Source of the DNA: Eucalyptus grandis
Taxonomy: Eukaryota; Streptophyta; Magnoliopsida; Myrtales; Myrtaceae
DNA: 64,000 nucleotides
Direction of reading: 5' to 3'
Assembly (NCBI RefSeq): GCF_016545825.1
Contig: NC_052616.1
Span: forward strand, 37,190,192-37,254,191
The number at the start of each line of letters is the position of its first letter. Positions within the stretch are counted from its first letter, which is position 1. The notes under the pieces were generated by a model. It did not search any database, was not told where the DNA came from, and saw nothing but the letters and a program-made list of their open reading frames with translations. Positions 44,853 to 56,530 of the stretch are shown one piece after another. A program made the translations under genes and the position numbers.

Positions 44853-45800
44853 ATTTGGTCGAAGAAGAAGTATATATTTAATCTCTTTGATAGCCATGTA
44901 TCAAACTCTCTCCTTCCACCTTGCACTCAAATCCCCCTTAACGTGGCTCGAAACTGCTCTCGTGGCTTCTATACTTCATTCATCCAGATAATCGGTAGTA
45001 CTTTTGGGCAACGCTTACCCTTTCTACCTTAAAGAATTACGTGTGTACCACTAGACAAGGTGTCCTTTGTATAACTGATCCCAGAATTGCTATTACCATG
45101 TGCGATCCTTATTATCCTCTCTTACTAAAAGAGTTATGTGAGAACCTCTAGGACAAGTTCCTCAACGATCATTGGTCCCTCCCCCCTCAAACCATATGTG
45201 GAAGCAATCGTATAGATTCTCTTCAATTTTCTTGCTGAAAGAATCGTGTGTGAATCTTAGAACAAGGTCCTCTGCAATTACATTTCTCTCCCCCTCCAAA
45301 AACCATATATGGAAGGCATTGTATAAATCAAGTCATCTTGAATCTTGATTATCATGAAAAGAAATGAGAAAAAAAAAAAGAAGAAAAATAGACCAAGAAT
45401 TTGTAGAAAATTTACATAATCAACCTACCACAATTGATGTTAGGATCAAAATACCTCTTTCTTAAATCAGTGGTGTAACTATAAGGCCATTTGTTTAAAT
45501 CCATTTTACGTAGACAATATATGCTATAACTATTGGGAAAAATCCTAAAAATGCATACGAACACGATCTCCCTCGGTTTAGGCTAGCATTCAATTCCTCC
45601 AAATTTATTTTCATCTCAATCTATAGCATCACCCATTGCTTTACACTATCATCCAATCACCTCAACATCACCTCCTTGACACCACCAGGGGATCTGCAAC
45701 ATCATATGATTCATGAAAAATATCATTCCTCGAATCACCTTGAGAAATCAATCAAACAGTTCACCCATCAAATATGAGATTGGCAACTCCTCTTCCATTT
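44742..45800. other. Intergenic DNA with weak 120-bp repeats
   Basis: An (AT)n run is at 44813-44849. At about 45010-45310 three degenerate units share GAAAGARTYRTGTGTGWA..CCTCT and ACAAGGTCCTY. No coding frame or RNA gene was recognised. Confidence 0.55.
44813..44849. repeat. (TA)n microsatellite
   Basis: About 18 uninterrupted TA units. Confidence 0.97.
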
Positions 45801-45812
45801 TGGATATTTGGT

Positions 45813-47170
45813 GTTGACACATGAACTTTCGCCAGCGGGTCCAATAGAATTAAAACTCAAGACTTGAGATTCTTAATGGCAGCAGGTTCATTTCTCGACA
45901 AAAATAATCATTTATTAGAGCAAGAAATTAAGAGCATTCCACTCTATTTGTATTTAGGTACCATTTTTTCAATGAATCAAATGTTGCTTTTGGGTTGACT
46001 TTTTAGTCAAACCAAAGACTTTGACCCTCGATTGAAGGTTTCAAAATTCATCAATTTAATTTTTTAGAAATTTGATTTAGGGACTATGATAATTCAAGAT
46101 TTCAAGCCCAATTTCGATGATTCTCCACATGGAGAGGATGGTCAACATTCAAACATGAGTTTAGGGCTATAGTTGACTTTTCACAATAAAGTCAAGGAGT
46201 ACATTATAAACTCCATTAGGGCCAAATTAATTCAATATCAATATCACTTTACTATTTGATTTTTTTAGAAATAAAGTCCGAAAGACCTGCATGCATGTTT
46301 AACTCTTGCAATGCGTGTGATTTTTAGATGAATAATAGGATCGATGCATGATATGGAGGGGAAATCCTAGGATCATATAGACCGCTTCATTAGGGACTTA
46401 TAAATTTTATTGGGCAAGGGAGAATATAATTAGTCGATAATGGCTATAAGTCACAAAAATGGATTGGGTAGATGTCTTAGAGGGACCTATACATGAAAGA
46501 CAAAGGCCGACCTCAAGGCCAAAATATGAGTTTTTGCATTGAGCTTTCTTTGAGCAATTGATCTTGACATGATGTCGTGTTTTTTATTGTTTTGATGTCT
46601 ACGTTTGTCTCTTTCTATTGTATGTACCTAATTAAAGATTTCCTAGGATAGATCTAAATTAGCATTCTGAAGACGGTGGAGGTCAATGTCCATTCCAACC
46701 ATTATTATGTAATATTCATTTCCCAACATATGTCTCAGGTCCCTTTTGTTGTATAAAACCCGATGAGTTGTGGGTTCTTTCTTTCTTTCATTCTTTTCAG
46801 TTGTGTTTCTATTTTACATTTTCTAGGGTTGCATGGTAGATTTATGCTTTCCCCGGTTGTTTACTTACTGTCTCACTCTTTCAATTCAATTTGATGCTTG
46901 CTTTTCATTTTCCTTAGAAATGGAATAACATGGAATAACACAAAAATGACCAACCATGCATGATTGCTTAGTTTAGGACTAATGAGCCCAAAAATGTAAG
47001 AAGATGCGCATGGACACCTTAGCTAAACATGATATACTATTAGGTACCGAAAGGGTGCTAATAGAGATATCGGCATAACCTAAGTCCCTAAACCTAGATA
47101 TTTGGTTGTGTAGGAATTAAGAAAATGCTCCCGACCCTAGATTGGGTTTTCTAGCCGTCCCCCAAAACGA
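45813..47170 (+). repeat. LTR-like region upstream of a Tat/Ogre-type primer site
   Basis: A stretch beginning near TGTTGACACATGAAC is followed at 47177 by the primer site TGGCGACTCC. The last 200 bases (GGGTGCTAATAGAGATAT, AAGTCCCTAAACC) match the end of the second such element near 62735-62840. The left boundary is a guess from the TG start; no matching 3' LTR is in the window. Confidence 0.5.
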
Positions 47171-47176
47171 GGCTAG

Positions 47177-47186
47177 TGGCGACTCC
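47177..47186 (+). other. Primer-binding site of Tat/Ogre type (TGGCGACTCC)
   Basis: TGGCGACTCC is the tRNA-Arg-type primer site typical of plant Tat/Ogre gypsy elements. It is followed by a long leader and by a matching gag fragment at 48337. Confidence 0.7.
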
Positions 47187-47189
47187 CAT

Positions 47190-48330
47190 TTTATTTCTAG
47201 GTTGTTTTAAAATAACTAGACCGTATAAATGAACCCATTGCGAGGGGTATGAGTTTCGATGAAACTCACCATGGTTTAGCATACCCACTGCGAAAAGCTC
47301 CTAATAGATGAAGTGATGCCATCCTTAGGGTATAGAGTACCTGAGAGAGGGCTATCATAGTAAAGGTACCATTAAATCCAATATCCACACTCGACCTCCT
47401 CTCTTGAGGTGTGTCTCCTGTATGGTTATGGATCACGGCACTTCCCCGTCACAAGGTACAAGTTAGGGAGAGCTCACGATATTATGGAGGGAACTCACAA
47501 GAGGCTTGATTCAAAAGGCGAGGTGATGACATCTTTTGGAACACGAGCTATGAGGGAATTCTCATGGTCAGGTACCCCTAAACCCAACCTTACCCCTTCC
47601 TCTCCTTGTGATGGGGGATTGGCAGTGAGATCAGGTTGTGATAGACTTGGCTACTCCACTGGAGAATGTTTACTAGATTAAGAGGATTTGAAGCCGTTAA
47701 AAATGTTTGTCGTGTTAGCTAACATGTATTATGTAGGATCGCCCGTATGTCAAAGTCGTGTGGAAAATGAGGTAAGTCACTAACCTCGTGTTAAATGGTC
47801 TTATAAGTGAGAGTTATAAGGGGAAGCGTGCTTGTAAACCCTTTGTCTAGCAAGTGGTGAAAGGATGTATGTATGTCTGTTGGGTTATGTTGAAGTGCTA
47901 GTTGTTTAAACTTAAACGCATGTTTACAAGTTTAGGCATGACACCGCATGCACAATCGTGGTCTAAAATCCCGATCACCCCATTTAAAGCCTTAAGAGGA
48001 TTTATAGGTGGAATTCACGAGTGAACAATCGAGATAATTCATTACTTACATAAACCCAGTCGTCCCAATCGATAAAATAGTATTGGCCGACGATAGTAGC
48101 AGTAGGTAAATTATTTTTGTCCTTTGGGATAAGGACCTTGAGCCTTTAGCACTCTTGCCTTAGGCGTCAAAACCTCATAGTTCATGCGACGTGTGATTTG
48201 CGCTTGCCTATGTTTGGTGGGTAAGACGTCGTTCCTTTTTTATCATTATTATTCCCTCTTTCCGTACTTTAATTACTCACTTTATTTTCAACGACAATAC
48301 ATTTTAATCATGGGTTCCCTTTAGGTTTTG
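47190..48330 (+). other. Untranslated leader of the Tat/Ogre-like element
   Basis: No gene was recognised. The frame at 47409-47681 has no motif and is probably chance. The region sits between the primer site and gag, where these elements have a long leader. Confidence 0.5.
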
Positions 48331-48336
48331 GTTTAG

Positions 48337-48760
48337 ATGAGTAAGCATGAACTGGATGTTGTCTTGGTCCTAGGGAATCTCAAGACCATATGGGAGAATC
48401 TCAATCCGAGACATCAAAATTATGTGGAGAAGCATATAGGTTTCCTCCCGACCTTGCTAAAGGTCGAACCTTGTATGGCAATGGTGAAGGGATTGGCCCA
48501 TTTTTGGAATCCCATGACCTCCACCTCCGTGTTTAATTGATGGGAGTTAACCCCCACAATTGAGAAGTTTCAAAAAGCTGTTGGGTTAGGCAAAGCTTCC
48601 TAAGGGTTTATTACCACTCCTATTGGACAAGATTCTTCTAAGTCAATTCCTCAACATTCCTACCAATAAGATTAGGGCTATTCTTAAAGGAAATTCAAAT
48701 TCCATGCCATATACATTCCTTGAGCAACATCTTCTTAGCCTAAGCCTAAATTTGAGAATC
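48337..48760 (+). pseudogene. gag N-terminal fragment (DUF7745-like) of a Tat/Ogre-like element
   Basis: MSKHELDVVLVLGNLKTIWE opens a frame with RHQNYVEKHIGFLPTLLKVE and LAHFWNPMTSTSVFN, resembling the N-terminal domain of gag-like proteins in plant Tat/Ogre elements. After a stop at 48538 the text continues in other frames as WELTPTIEKFQKAVGLGKAS, FITTPIGQDSSK and LNIPTNKIRAILKG. The fragment then ends. It is broken by at least two stops and truncated. Confidence 0.7.
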
Positions 48761-48918
48761 AAATTCCCCGTGTCTTTCTTCTCACGTTCTTCAGCTTTAT
48801 AGTGTTCCCATGTATAACAATTGCTTCCCACTTTTTTTACCAATCCAACCTTTGCAAGAAATTTCTCTTTTTCTCCTTGGGTCTGCTCCGCTAGCAGCCA
48901 AAAAGAGACAAACACCAT
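48760..48918 (-). other. Unassigned open frame next to the candidate exon
   Basis: A minus frame (48918-48643) begins right after the acceptor-like TTTTATAG and reads MVFVSFWLLAEQTQGEKEKF then LAKVGLVKKVGSNCYTWEHY. Its left half overlaps the gag fragment on the other strand, so only the right part could be coding. I do not recognise the protein. It could be a second exon of whatever 49122-49241 belongs to, or chance. Confidence 0.3.
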
Positions 48919-49121
48919 CTATAAAATAACCAAAAAAAAAAAAACAGAAACAATATGCATCCTCAGAAATTATTTAAATGGGAGAGGCAAACAATAAAGC
49001 ACATACACTTTAACTGTAGGTGCTAATTTTTTTAATTTAAGGTCTTAATTTTCCCGATAGTTGCATACTCAAAGCATTGCTATAACAATTTATTCAAAAT
49101 TATATGTTTCCACAACAGTAC

Positions 49122-49241
49122 CTTGACGCTCTTCATAGCACTGGAACCACTCATAATGGTCACACCACCATAAAATATTTGACCTCTTTTGATCTCTTTG
49201 TAGACTTCCACCCCACGAAATTTTGTAATTATAAACTTGAC
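49122..49241 (-). other. Candidate orphan exon of 40 codons
   Basis: Between acceptor TTCTAACAG and donor AAG|GTACTG lies a 120-base block, open in the phase-0 frame: VKFIITKFRGVEVYKEIKRG then QIFYGGVTIMSGSSAMKSVK. Splice signals, length divisible by three and a protein-like composition argue for a relic exon. I do not recognise the family, and no neighbouring gene accounts for it. Confidence 0.35.
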
Positions 49242-49289
49242 CTGTTAGAATATGAAAGGACCAAATAACATCTAATAAATGCAAAAATT

Positions 49290-50640
49290 AAAATTTACAT
49301 TTTAATTTTTCATAAAGGAAAAGATAAGAAACATATTAAAAGTTTTAAATTTTTCAAATGTTGCGCCAAAATCCTACTTTTTTGTTTCTCTAAAAGACTG
49401 TCTAGTCAATTTGATCATCACTTCTCCATTGTCTTGTACATTCAAATCTCTGACACCATCACTTGAGCAGTATACAATGATAATACCCATTAAAGTGCAT
49501 CACATTTTAAAAAGAGAAAAAAATAAAGCATAAATCGCTAATATCAAGGGGTTTTATCTACATTGACTTGAGTAGTATAACTACCCACTCTTAATTCAAT
49601 GGTGGATTCAAGCTGCTTGTGTAATTTTTTTTGGCATTGGATTGTATCAAATACTAAAGGTTTATAACTTCTTATCATACTAAACATTACTTCGTGTAAA
49701 AGGTAACTATTTTGATTTTTCACAAAAAAATCTTATTTGACGATTGATATGTAAATTGTCATGCTTTAGATTTTGTACTTAAATAAAATGTTCTCTCATA
49801 ATAGTATTATATAATAAAAAATAAAAATCCATTGCTAAAATTCGTACTACCAGATCTTTTGCCCATCTGTTTATTGTCGATTGGGCCGGTCCGTCAACGT
49901 TTTTGTCTTTTGATTGTGGTCCACAATTATTACCTGCTATCCTTGTTTGTTTTTGCCTCCGGATGATAGGCGGATGCTTTTCCTAGTGACCGATATTATC
50001 AATAAAATCATTATTTATTAGCTTAGGAAGACAGCTCCAATTCTACTAATGTACCGATTATTCAATTGGCAACACGATATTAAAGCAACCCCTTGATATC
50101 CTGCGCTACCATTTTAATACTATTGTTTATTTTTGGTGGGACGAGATGCTGTTCTTTTATTTTATGCAATCCAACCTAATCTAGTGGGGAAAAGAACTTT
50201 GAATGCTACAAATGGAATGCGCTTCTGTTTCAAGAACACCATACCCTTTATCACCAAAATTGCATGCATCTTTTATTTTGAGTCTTTAATTTATAGAACT
50301 CACTTAATATTGATGCAACCTATTTATATGTGATGTTTGTTCCTACAAGCAGATAAAACTTTTGCTGCCGAAATGGGTCCATTTTCCAAGAGATTATCAT
50401 CAACCCAAATAAATCTAGGCTCAATGCAAAGTCGCAAATTCAAATTCCTAGTCGTTGTAATATCTTGTCGGAGTAATTTCTTATGTAAGATTAATGCAAC
50501 TTCAACACGGCAATTTTTTAGAAGGATTAGGGAAATTGATTCACTCTCTTTTCATTGAAAATTGCTCCAGTATACCAGTTCATGGATTAAAAGAAAATTA
50601 GAATAGCTCTATATCCTTTATATTGACAAATATCTTTATT
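49290..50640. other. AT-rich intergenic DNA
   Basis: No gene, repeat structure or RNA was recognised. The small + frames near 50133-50558 lack motifs and an initiation context. Confidence 0.55.
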
Positions 50641-50659
50641 TATGTGTAATAAAATATCA

Positions 50660-50966
50660 TGTTGGTCGAGATGATTCAGACCTCAAACACAAAATATACC
50701 TCCTGATGAAAACACTTCTCTTTGGTCACCCTACATGATGTTAGAGGTTATAGGTTTGAGAGAGAAGAAACGGTTGCTTGAAGTATTACATCAAGAGACA
50801 TCAAGTTTGGAACGCTAAACAGTATTACCTCCAGCGTAAGAGAACCCTAGAGTTTATATGCAAGTTATTGGGCTCCGACCCATATGGACCCAAATAACCG
50901 TGCTTTCACCTATTGGGCTTGTATGTGAACATATTATTTTGGACTATATTAACAACATATCAAACA
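50660..50966 (-). repeat. LTR of a Ty1/copia element (minus), left edge uncertain
   Basis: The right edge is set by the polypurine tract GGAGGAGATTG on the minus strand (plus 50967-50977) followed by TGTTTGATATG. The segment contains CAAGTTATTGGGCTCC and CCCATATGGACCCAAATAAC. The left edge is placed at a TGTTGGTCGAG phrase, without a second LTR to confirm it. Confidence 0.6.
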
Positions 50967-52311
50967 ATCTCCTCCTATGTTCACCCCAAATCACAATCCA
51001 ATAAGGTGGTTAGTGTAATGTTCAGACAAACAGGAATCATCCATATTCAGTCCAAGATAATCAACTCGCATTGGTCAAAGAGTTTTTCAGCAGTAAATTA
51101 TTAAACTCAATCATCAATTGCAATCAAAATAAGTGAATCATTCTTATCATGAATATGTTCTGAGATCAACAAATCAAAATAAGTATTAGGAGTTTTAGAT
51201 TCAGTCTAAACTCATCCAAATCCCAAAATAAATCTCAGACTCAGTTTACAAGCAATATATGCATAATAGTCAAGTCTAAGTAGGCTAGTCAAAATAGTCT
51301 AGGCCTTACAAATATAAAAAAACAAGCATAATAATGTTCACAAAATAGAGATGGCAAAATGCAAGTCTCAAGTAAATGGACTCCTTCAAAATAGGCAATA
51401 GCAAATAAATTGTCAAGTCCCCACACACTCTAAATAATATATATTCATTCATTAAGTGAGTCATCCTGGTTAGGATCCTACTCATTAAGCTCTCCTCCAT
51501 CTCTGCTATCCCCTATAGAATGTCAAATATGAATTTCATATTATCATGAATTCAATTATTTAAATAAAAACTTAACACCATTCCATCGGCAGAGAAGAAC
51601 ATATATTGATGTCATAAAGCATCATAATATCATGTTCATAAGTATCAAGCCGGTTTCATAAATTATGAACAAGACCTAAAAAATGTGATTTACAAAGAGC
51701 CATCAACTTAAGTTTATTTGTAGGAGAATAAACATTGTCTAGTGTCAAAGAACAAGACCAATAGTCAAGTCACTTACAATAACCTAATAATGTAATATCA
51801 AGTTTCAATTAAGAAAAAGATCAGCAGGCTTCTTATGTAAACAACTGTTTCTATGTTTCAATTTGGAATGTTACAGTTACTAATTCCTTAAAGTCAAATA
51901 ATTTAGTATCAAGTTTGGAATGAGATCATTTAACCAAAAGGATAGTCCAACCTAGTTGAATTGTATCATCAAGTTTGTAATGACACAAGCTTCCTCGATA
52001 GAACATTTGAATTAGGTTAAAGTCATCTTCATCAAGTTTTGAATGAGACAACTCACCCTTTTCAAATTAGTCAGCAACTATGAACATCGATGAAACATAT
52101 AAACTATGCTTATCATTATAGCCAATAAAGGAAAATAAGACAATTCAAAACACACAATTAGAAGGTAAGTAAATGGTAGTTAAGACTTGCTTTTATAGTC
52201 TTTAACCACATTTACTCCACTTTTTTGAATAATCGATCTTTGCCTAACCTTTGGTGAGAGTATCGGCTATGTTATCTATGACATCCTGATTTTTTTCAAT
52301 TTTATTTTCAG
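50967..52311 (-). mobile_element. 3' part of a Ty1/copia element (minus), running into the gap
   Basis: On the minus strand, next to the gap, KNQDVIDNIADTLTKG (about 52300-52240) is the C-terminal end of copia RNase H. Downstream is 1.2 kb of non-coding DNA that repeats the phrase ATCAAGTTTKGAATGA about five times (51790-52050), then the polypurine tract and LTR. The rest of the element would lie in or beyond the N gap. Confidence 0.72.
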
Positions 52312-52411
52312 NNNNNNNNNNNNNNNNNNNNNNNNNNNNNNNNNNNNNNNNNNNNNNNNNNNNNNNNNNNNNNNNNNNNNNNNNNNNNNNNNNNNNNNNN
52401 NNNNNNNNNNN
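52312..52411. other. Scaffold gap of exactly 100 N
   Basis: A round 100-N run is the usual placeholder for a join of unknown length. Left of it is a copia element on -; right of it is a gypsy LTR on + that lacks its first 190 or so bases. True size and continuity are unknown. Confidence 0.98.
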
Positions 52412-54297
52412 GCTCATCTTTAGAGGCCATTACGGCACGGTATAAAATCGATTTGAGATCGAGATAGGTCGGTTCGGCGAGAGGTGTGGCTAAACGTGTG
52501 TGACACCACTAAATTTGGAAAATTCTCATCAGCCGGTACTAGACCGATTTTCTTATTGTTTTAGTATCCTGTGTCCGTATTTGAATTCTGGAGATTTCCA
52601 AGACAACTGAGAGTCGCCAATGAGTCGAGTAGGTTCATTGTAACCCGAAGAAAATCAACCATGGGTCATTGAATTGAAAAATTTATGGAAGTTACCCAAT
52701 AGACTAGGTCGCGCTAAAAACACGCCAAATGGAAATGAATCGTGAAATTGAGTCCGATTTCAGAAATTGACGTTTTTGTCATGTCATAATAAATTCTAAG
52801 AGTATCGACTCAATCTCAAAAGATTTTTCTAAAACCCGAGACTTTTTGGGAAAAAGTCGACATATGACCGTTTTGTTAGAAAGAGGCCGGGATTGTTTTT
52901 TCGTTCACGCAATTGGGATGCAAGATGGTTCAATTGATGAGGAAATATACTAATTTGAGTATTGACTCGATAACGGAATTTATTGAGGCTAGTTAGGATT
53001 GAATTATGAGAGTTTAAGTGTCCAATTGAAGCCATTCCTTGCAAATTCGTATGCCCCCATTGCCTAGCCTTTTGGACCACTTTAAGAGTCCAAAGATGAG
53101 GCATTGGTGGCTCATTGAGAGCCAAGGATCCACACTTGGCCAAGAATGGTCAAGGAGACCATGGGATGGAAGATAAGCAAGTGGTAGGACCCTTGTCCCC
53201 CCTCTCTCTCTCTCCCTCTAGCTAGCTGGCCATCACCTTGCTTCCCCCTCACCATTTTTGACCAACAGCAACAAGAGAGGAGACAGCCGGAGCAGCCAGT
53301 GAAGCCCTTGCCCCGCACACCCGTCGCCGTCCACGCATACGCGCCACCACCTGCGCGCCGCCTATGTACGTTCACCCAATAGCCCCTGTCACACCATCTC
53401 AACCACTGCCCAGCAGCTTGTGGAGCTTAGCCGGAGCCCGTGCTCCATCATTTCGCTGTCAATAAGCCCCGCCAAGGCCTAATTTGCCCTTTTTCCCCTT
53501 TCCCGATTAATTTCCAATCTAAATCGGCTTTGTTCTCTTCTGTTTTAGCAATAACAAAATAGAATATTAGTGGGTTTCCAGCCACCATCTAGGCCTGTTT
53601 TGAAGGTGTTCAGGGTCTTGAAACCTAGGCTTGCTTTGGAGAAAGTCGGCCCCCGTCGCGTCCCCATCGAATTGAACCGAGCGGTTCGATTAACAAGTGA
53701 GTTTAACTCACTAATCCTCACTTAGTATGTTAATGAAGTTTAGGGGTTGATTAGATTTAATTAAGTGTGATTAAGTGGATAGATTAGATTAGAGTAATTA
53801 AATTAGAGATTTGCCGATGCATCTTAGGTGGTTAGATATAGCAATTAGCAAGTAAATAGGCTCTAGAATTTATTGAACGAACCTCAGAAATTTTCCAGGC
53901 TCGTCTCAACTTCCAATTAGGCTAAAACAGGCCTAAGTTGGATTTATTGTATTTATTTAATAATTTCTGTAATTATTTAATTACTTATTTATTTTCTAGA
54001 AATTAGATCGGGATGGTCGATGATTGGAATTTTATGCTAGTTATCGTGATGCAATATGTTTATTTATTTGATCGCCAATTCATGTTGTATTGATTTAAAT
54101 GTGATTTAGGATTTTATTCCTAAATTAATTGATTTTGGTAATTAATTGAAAAATTACCAGGTGTCGGTTGACAGCGCCAAAAATATTTTGATTGACTACA
54201 GAAAATGGTGGGATTTGTGGAAATGAAATTATAGTATTTTGGCTAAGGCCAATCATGTACCCACACACGACTATTTTATCGAGTATGATAAAAGTGA

Positions 54298-54545
54298 GAA
54301 AGAATGTTGTATTACGTGGCTCAGTGATCGAGTACATCACCTTGGAGAATGCATGTGATTCATTGATTTGATACATCACTGAGAATGCACGTAGCTTGGT
54401 GATCAAGTATATCACCTTAGAGAATGCATGTGGCTCGGTGATTGGGTATATCATCTTAGAGAATGCACGTGGCTCGGTGATTGGGTATGTCATCTTAGAG
54501 AATGCACGTGGCTTGGTGACTAGATATATCATCTTGGAGAATGCA
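54298..54545 (+). repeat. LTR-internal 42-48-bp minisatellite with ACGTGG cores
   Basis: About six units of the type GCACGTGGCTCGGTGATTGG followed by GTATATCATCTTAGAGAAT. It is the diverged homologue of the arrays at 3590-3905 and 11720-12030 in reverse orientation. Confidence 0.85.
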
Positions 54546-54699
54546 TAGTACGGATTAAAATGACCGCGAAATGGTTTGATTGACATATAATCAACTAAGT
54601 TGATTGATCAATAGTTTGATCTAATTGGGTGAATTGATGTGGTTTGTATATATTTGAAATATACTGACTTGCAAGAAGGAAACAGAGGCCAAGGTAAGT

Positions 54700-55420
54700 C
54701 CTCCGATCCATGTTATGCATAGGCAGCCCTTATGGCATATTGGCCTTCTAATCAAGTCTTAGTGGGTAGAATTTTTTGAGACGTTATCTCACCTCATTGT
54801 GGGATAAAATTTTAGGCCCCTAGGTGGCAGCACCTCCGCCTCCTCGTCCTCCTATGCATTTTGGCATCCCCGAGGAAATCACCAAAGTAGGGCATCACTT
54901 CTCGATACACCCTCACTTGAAAGAAGTAGAGTACGTTTTGGTAGAGTCCAAAGTCTGGGTTGACAAGGGTAAAGATGACCTAGTGGCCCATGAGTATTGG
55001 TCATGATATCATCACTATCATGATGGGCGAAGAGAGGGCCCATCCCGGAAGGTGACGTACTGTTGTATGTTTCGGAGGCAGCGTTTGGGATGGGGACGAT
55101 AAACCCTAAGGATGGGTCGGTAGTGGATGCCAAGAACCCTAAGCTCGAGGACGTCTCTCCTTCTCTAGTGAATTTAGCGAAGGTCGCTAACTGGAGCGAA
55201 GAGGAAGGGGAAATTGTTGAGCAAGAGGAGGAACCTGAGGAGGAGGAATTGGGGGAAGATCATGAGATGCAAGACCCGATGAGGAGAGGAGGAAGAAGAA
55301 GAAGAAGAAGACCCTAAAGAAGAGGAGTCTGAGAAGGATCCAGAAAAGGATCCAGAGTATGACCCAGATGAGAACTGAGACCCCCATCCTATTTTGCAAA
55401 CCTTAAGTGGTGAAACTATG
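54700..55420 (+). other. Acid-rich open stretch in the LTR, not a supported gene
   Basis: Frames at 54824-55006 and 55063-55317 encode Pro- and Glu-rich text (EEEGEIVEQEEEPEEEELGE). They lie where the other family members have no gene and end in a polypurine GAAGAAGAAGAAG run. Low-complexity coding is likely incidental. Confidence 0.4.
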
Positions 55421-55674
55421 TGTAATAGATTAGACTTCTATGAATAGTATTGTAATATATACTATGAGGTTTGCTTTGTATAAAAGTGTGGTTATGGTTT
55501 TTCGGTTGTGAAAAATATGACCTTATTTTTCTATCCCATTGTTTTATAGTCTGGGGATTGTTTAACTGCTTCCGCATGCATATTAAAATGAATGGGTTGG
55601 CGATTCATCCTGGGACGTCGCTATTTGATCAACCATGCAAGGATGGGCGCGTGCCCGAGGATCAGGGTGTGACA

Positions 55675-55857
55675 TGTAACTCTATAATTCTCCGATTAAT
55701 TATTGAACTATTTGCCGTTAGATATCCCATTGAAGTGGGTATTGATACTAAACCAAACTAAGTAAATCTTGTGTTCTTTATTGTTTCTTGTTTATATCAC
55801 TAGTAATTTCACATTGATTTAGTTGCAAGGTCAAATAGCTTCCGCATTATCCTACGA
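55675..55857 (+). repeat. End of a copia LTR next to TNL2 intron 3
   Basis: TGTAACTCTATAATTCTCC to GCATTATCCTACGA matches 39016-39200, the right end of the copia LTR in TNL1 intron 3. It is followed by the same intron DNA. The rest of this copia copy is replaced by the gypsy LTR. Confidence 0.85.
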
Positions 55858-56251
55858 CAATATTTCAATACTAAAATTTCATTTTTCTTATGTTGCGATA
55901 ACCTTCAAAAAAAGTTTAAATTTCTAAATGTCTTTTCTTATGATTTAATGACCTTCATTGAAAAAAATTCAAATCTTGAATTATATTTCCCTCCCACATA
56001 CTTTTATACAATTTCCTAGTTTTGCATATTTATATCCAATAAAATTGTTTATGCGTTATTTTTCAAAGGCCAACTTTGCTGCATGAAAGAATATTTCTAA
56101 AGCAAGTGATTAGTGTCATTTTGAACGAAAAAAGAGAAGTTCTTTCTAAAACATAGGAACAACACTTTCTTATGTGTATTAGTACATATAATACATATAT
56201 ACATATACAAACGAAGTGATGATAAAAAAGTCCAAGTAGGTAAATGCTCAC

Positions 56252-56530
56252 CTGAAATTGTTTTGGCAATCCAGTAATATTGCTTTTGCTCATTTTAAGT
56301 CCCACTAATTTCTTTGGACCAGGGGAAAATTCAGGAAACCAAGAAGCACCTCCAACCCATTCAAACCATCTTAGCTCATTAGGAAGACATATAGGACCTT
56401 GGAAAGTATTATGCACATTGTGCATGATGAGCAGTCTCAACCTACTCGCTTTTGTAAAAACATTAGGGCTGATATATACCTCTTTGTGCTCTGGTGGCTC
56501 CAATACTATGGCTTTTACTACACAATCTTC
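56252..56530 (-). CDS. TNL2 exon 3 (linker and first LRR segment)
   Basis: 279 bases, 93 open codons, from acceptor TATATACAG to donor CAG|GTGAGC. It encodes EDCVVKAIVLEPPEHKEVYI to GLPKQFQ, with LPNELRWFEWVGGASWFPEF. This is the undamaged version of the TNL1 exon 3 and shows where the TA gain in that copy lies. Confidence 0.85.

Larger units (their letters stand above)
52412..55674 (+). repeat. Diverged gypsy LTR of the same family as 2903-6686, opposite orientation, 5'-truncated by the gap
   Basis: It starts CTCATCTTTAGAGGYCATTAC, which is the reverse complement of 6486-6505. It follows that LTR through TCGGTTCGRC, GAGAGTCGCCAATG, CGAAGAAAATC and TTGGAAAATTCTC, and ends with GAGGATCAGGGTGTGACA, the homologue of the LTR terminus at 2903. 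It is far more diverged than the two LTRs in the tandem array. The pyrimidine-rich CTCTCTCTCTCCCTC stretch (53200-53220) followed by a GC-rich leader corresponds to 5520-4740. No internal region follows, so it looks like a solo LTR. Confidence 0.88.

Noticed and set aside
47409..47681. 90-codon + frame in the Tat/Ogre leader
   Set aside because: No similarity recognised, and it lies between primer site and gag where the leader is expected to be non-coding.
52275..52311. Start of the gypsy LTR (TATGACATCCTG) just left of the gap
   Set aside because: It resembles TGTGACATCC, but the same bases read on the minus strand as the copia RNase H end (KNQDVIDNIADTLTKG), continuous with the element to the left.
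55063..55317. Glu-rich 84-codon frame in the gypsy LTR
   Set aside because: Low-complexity GAG/GAA run. No counterpart frame in the other LTRs and no start context.
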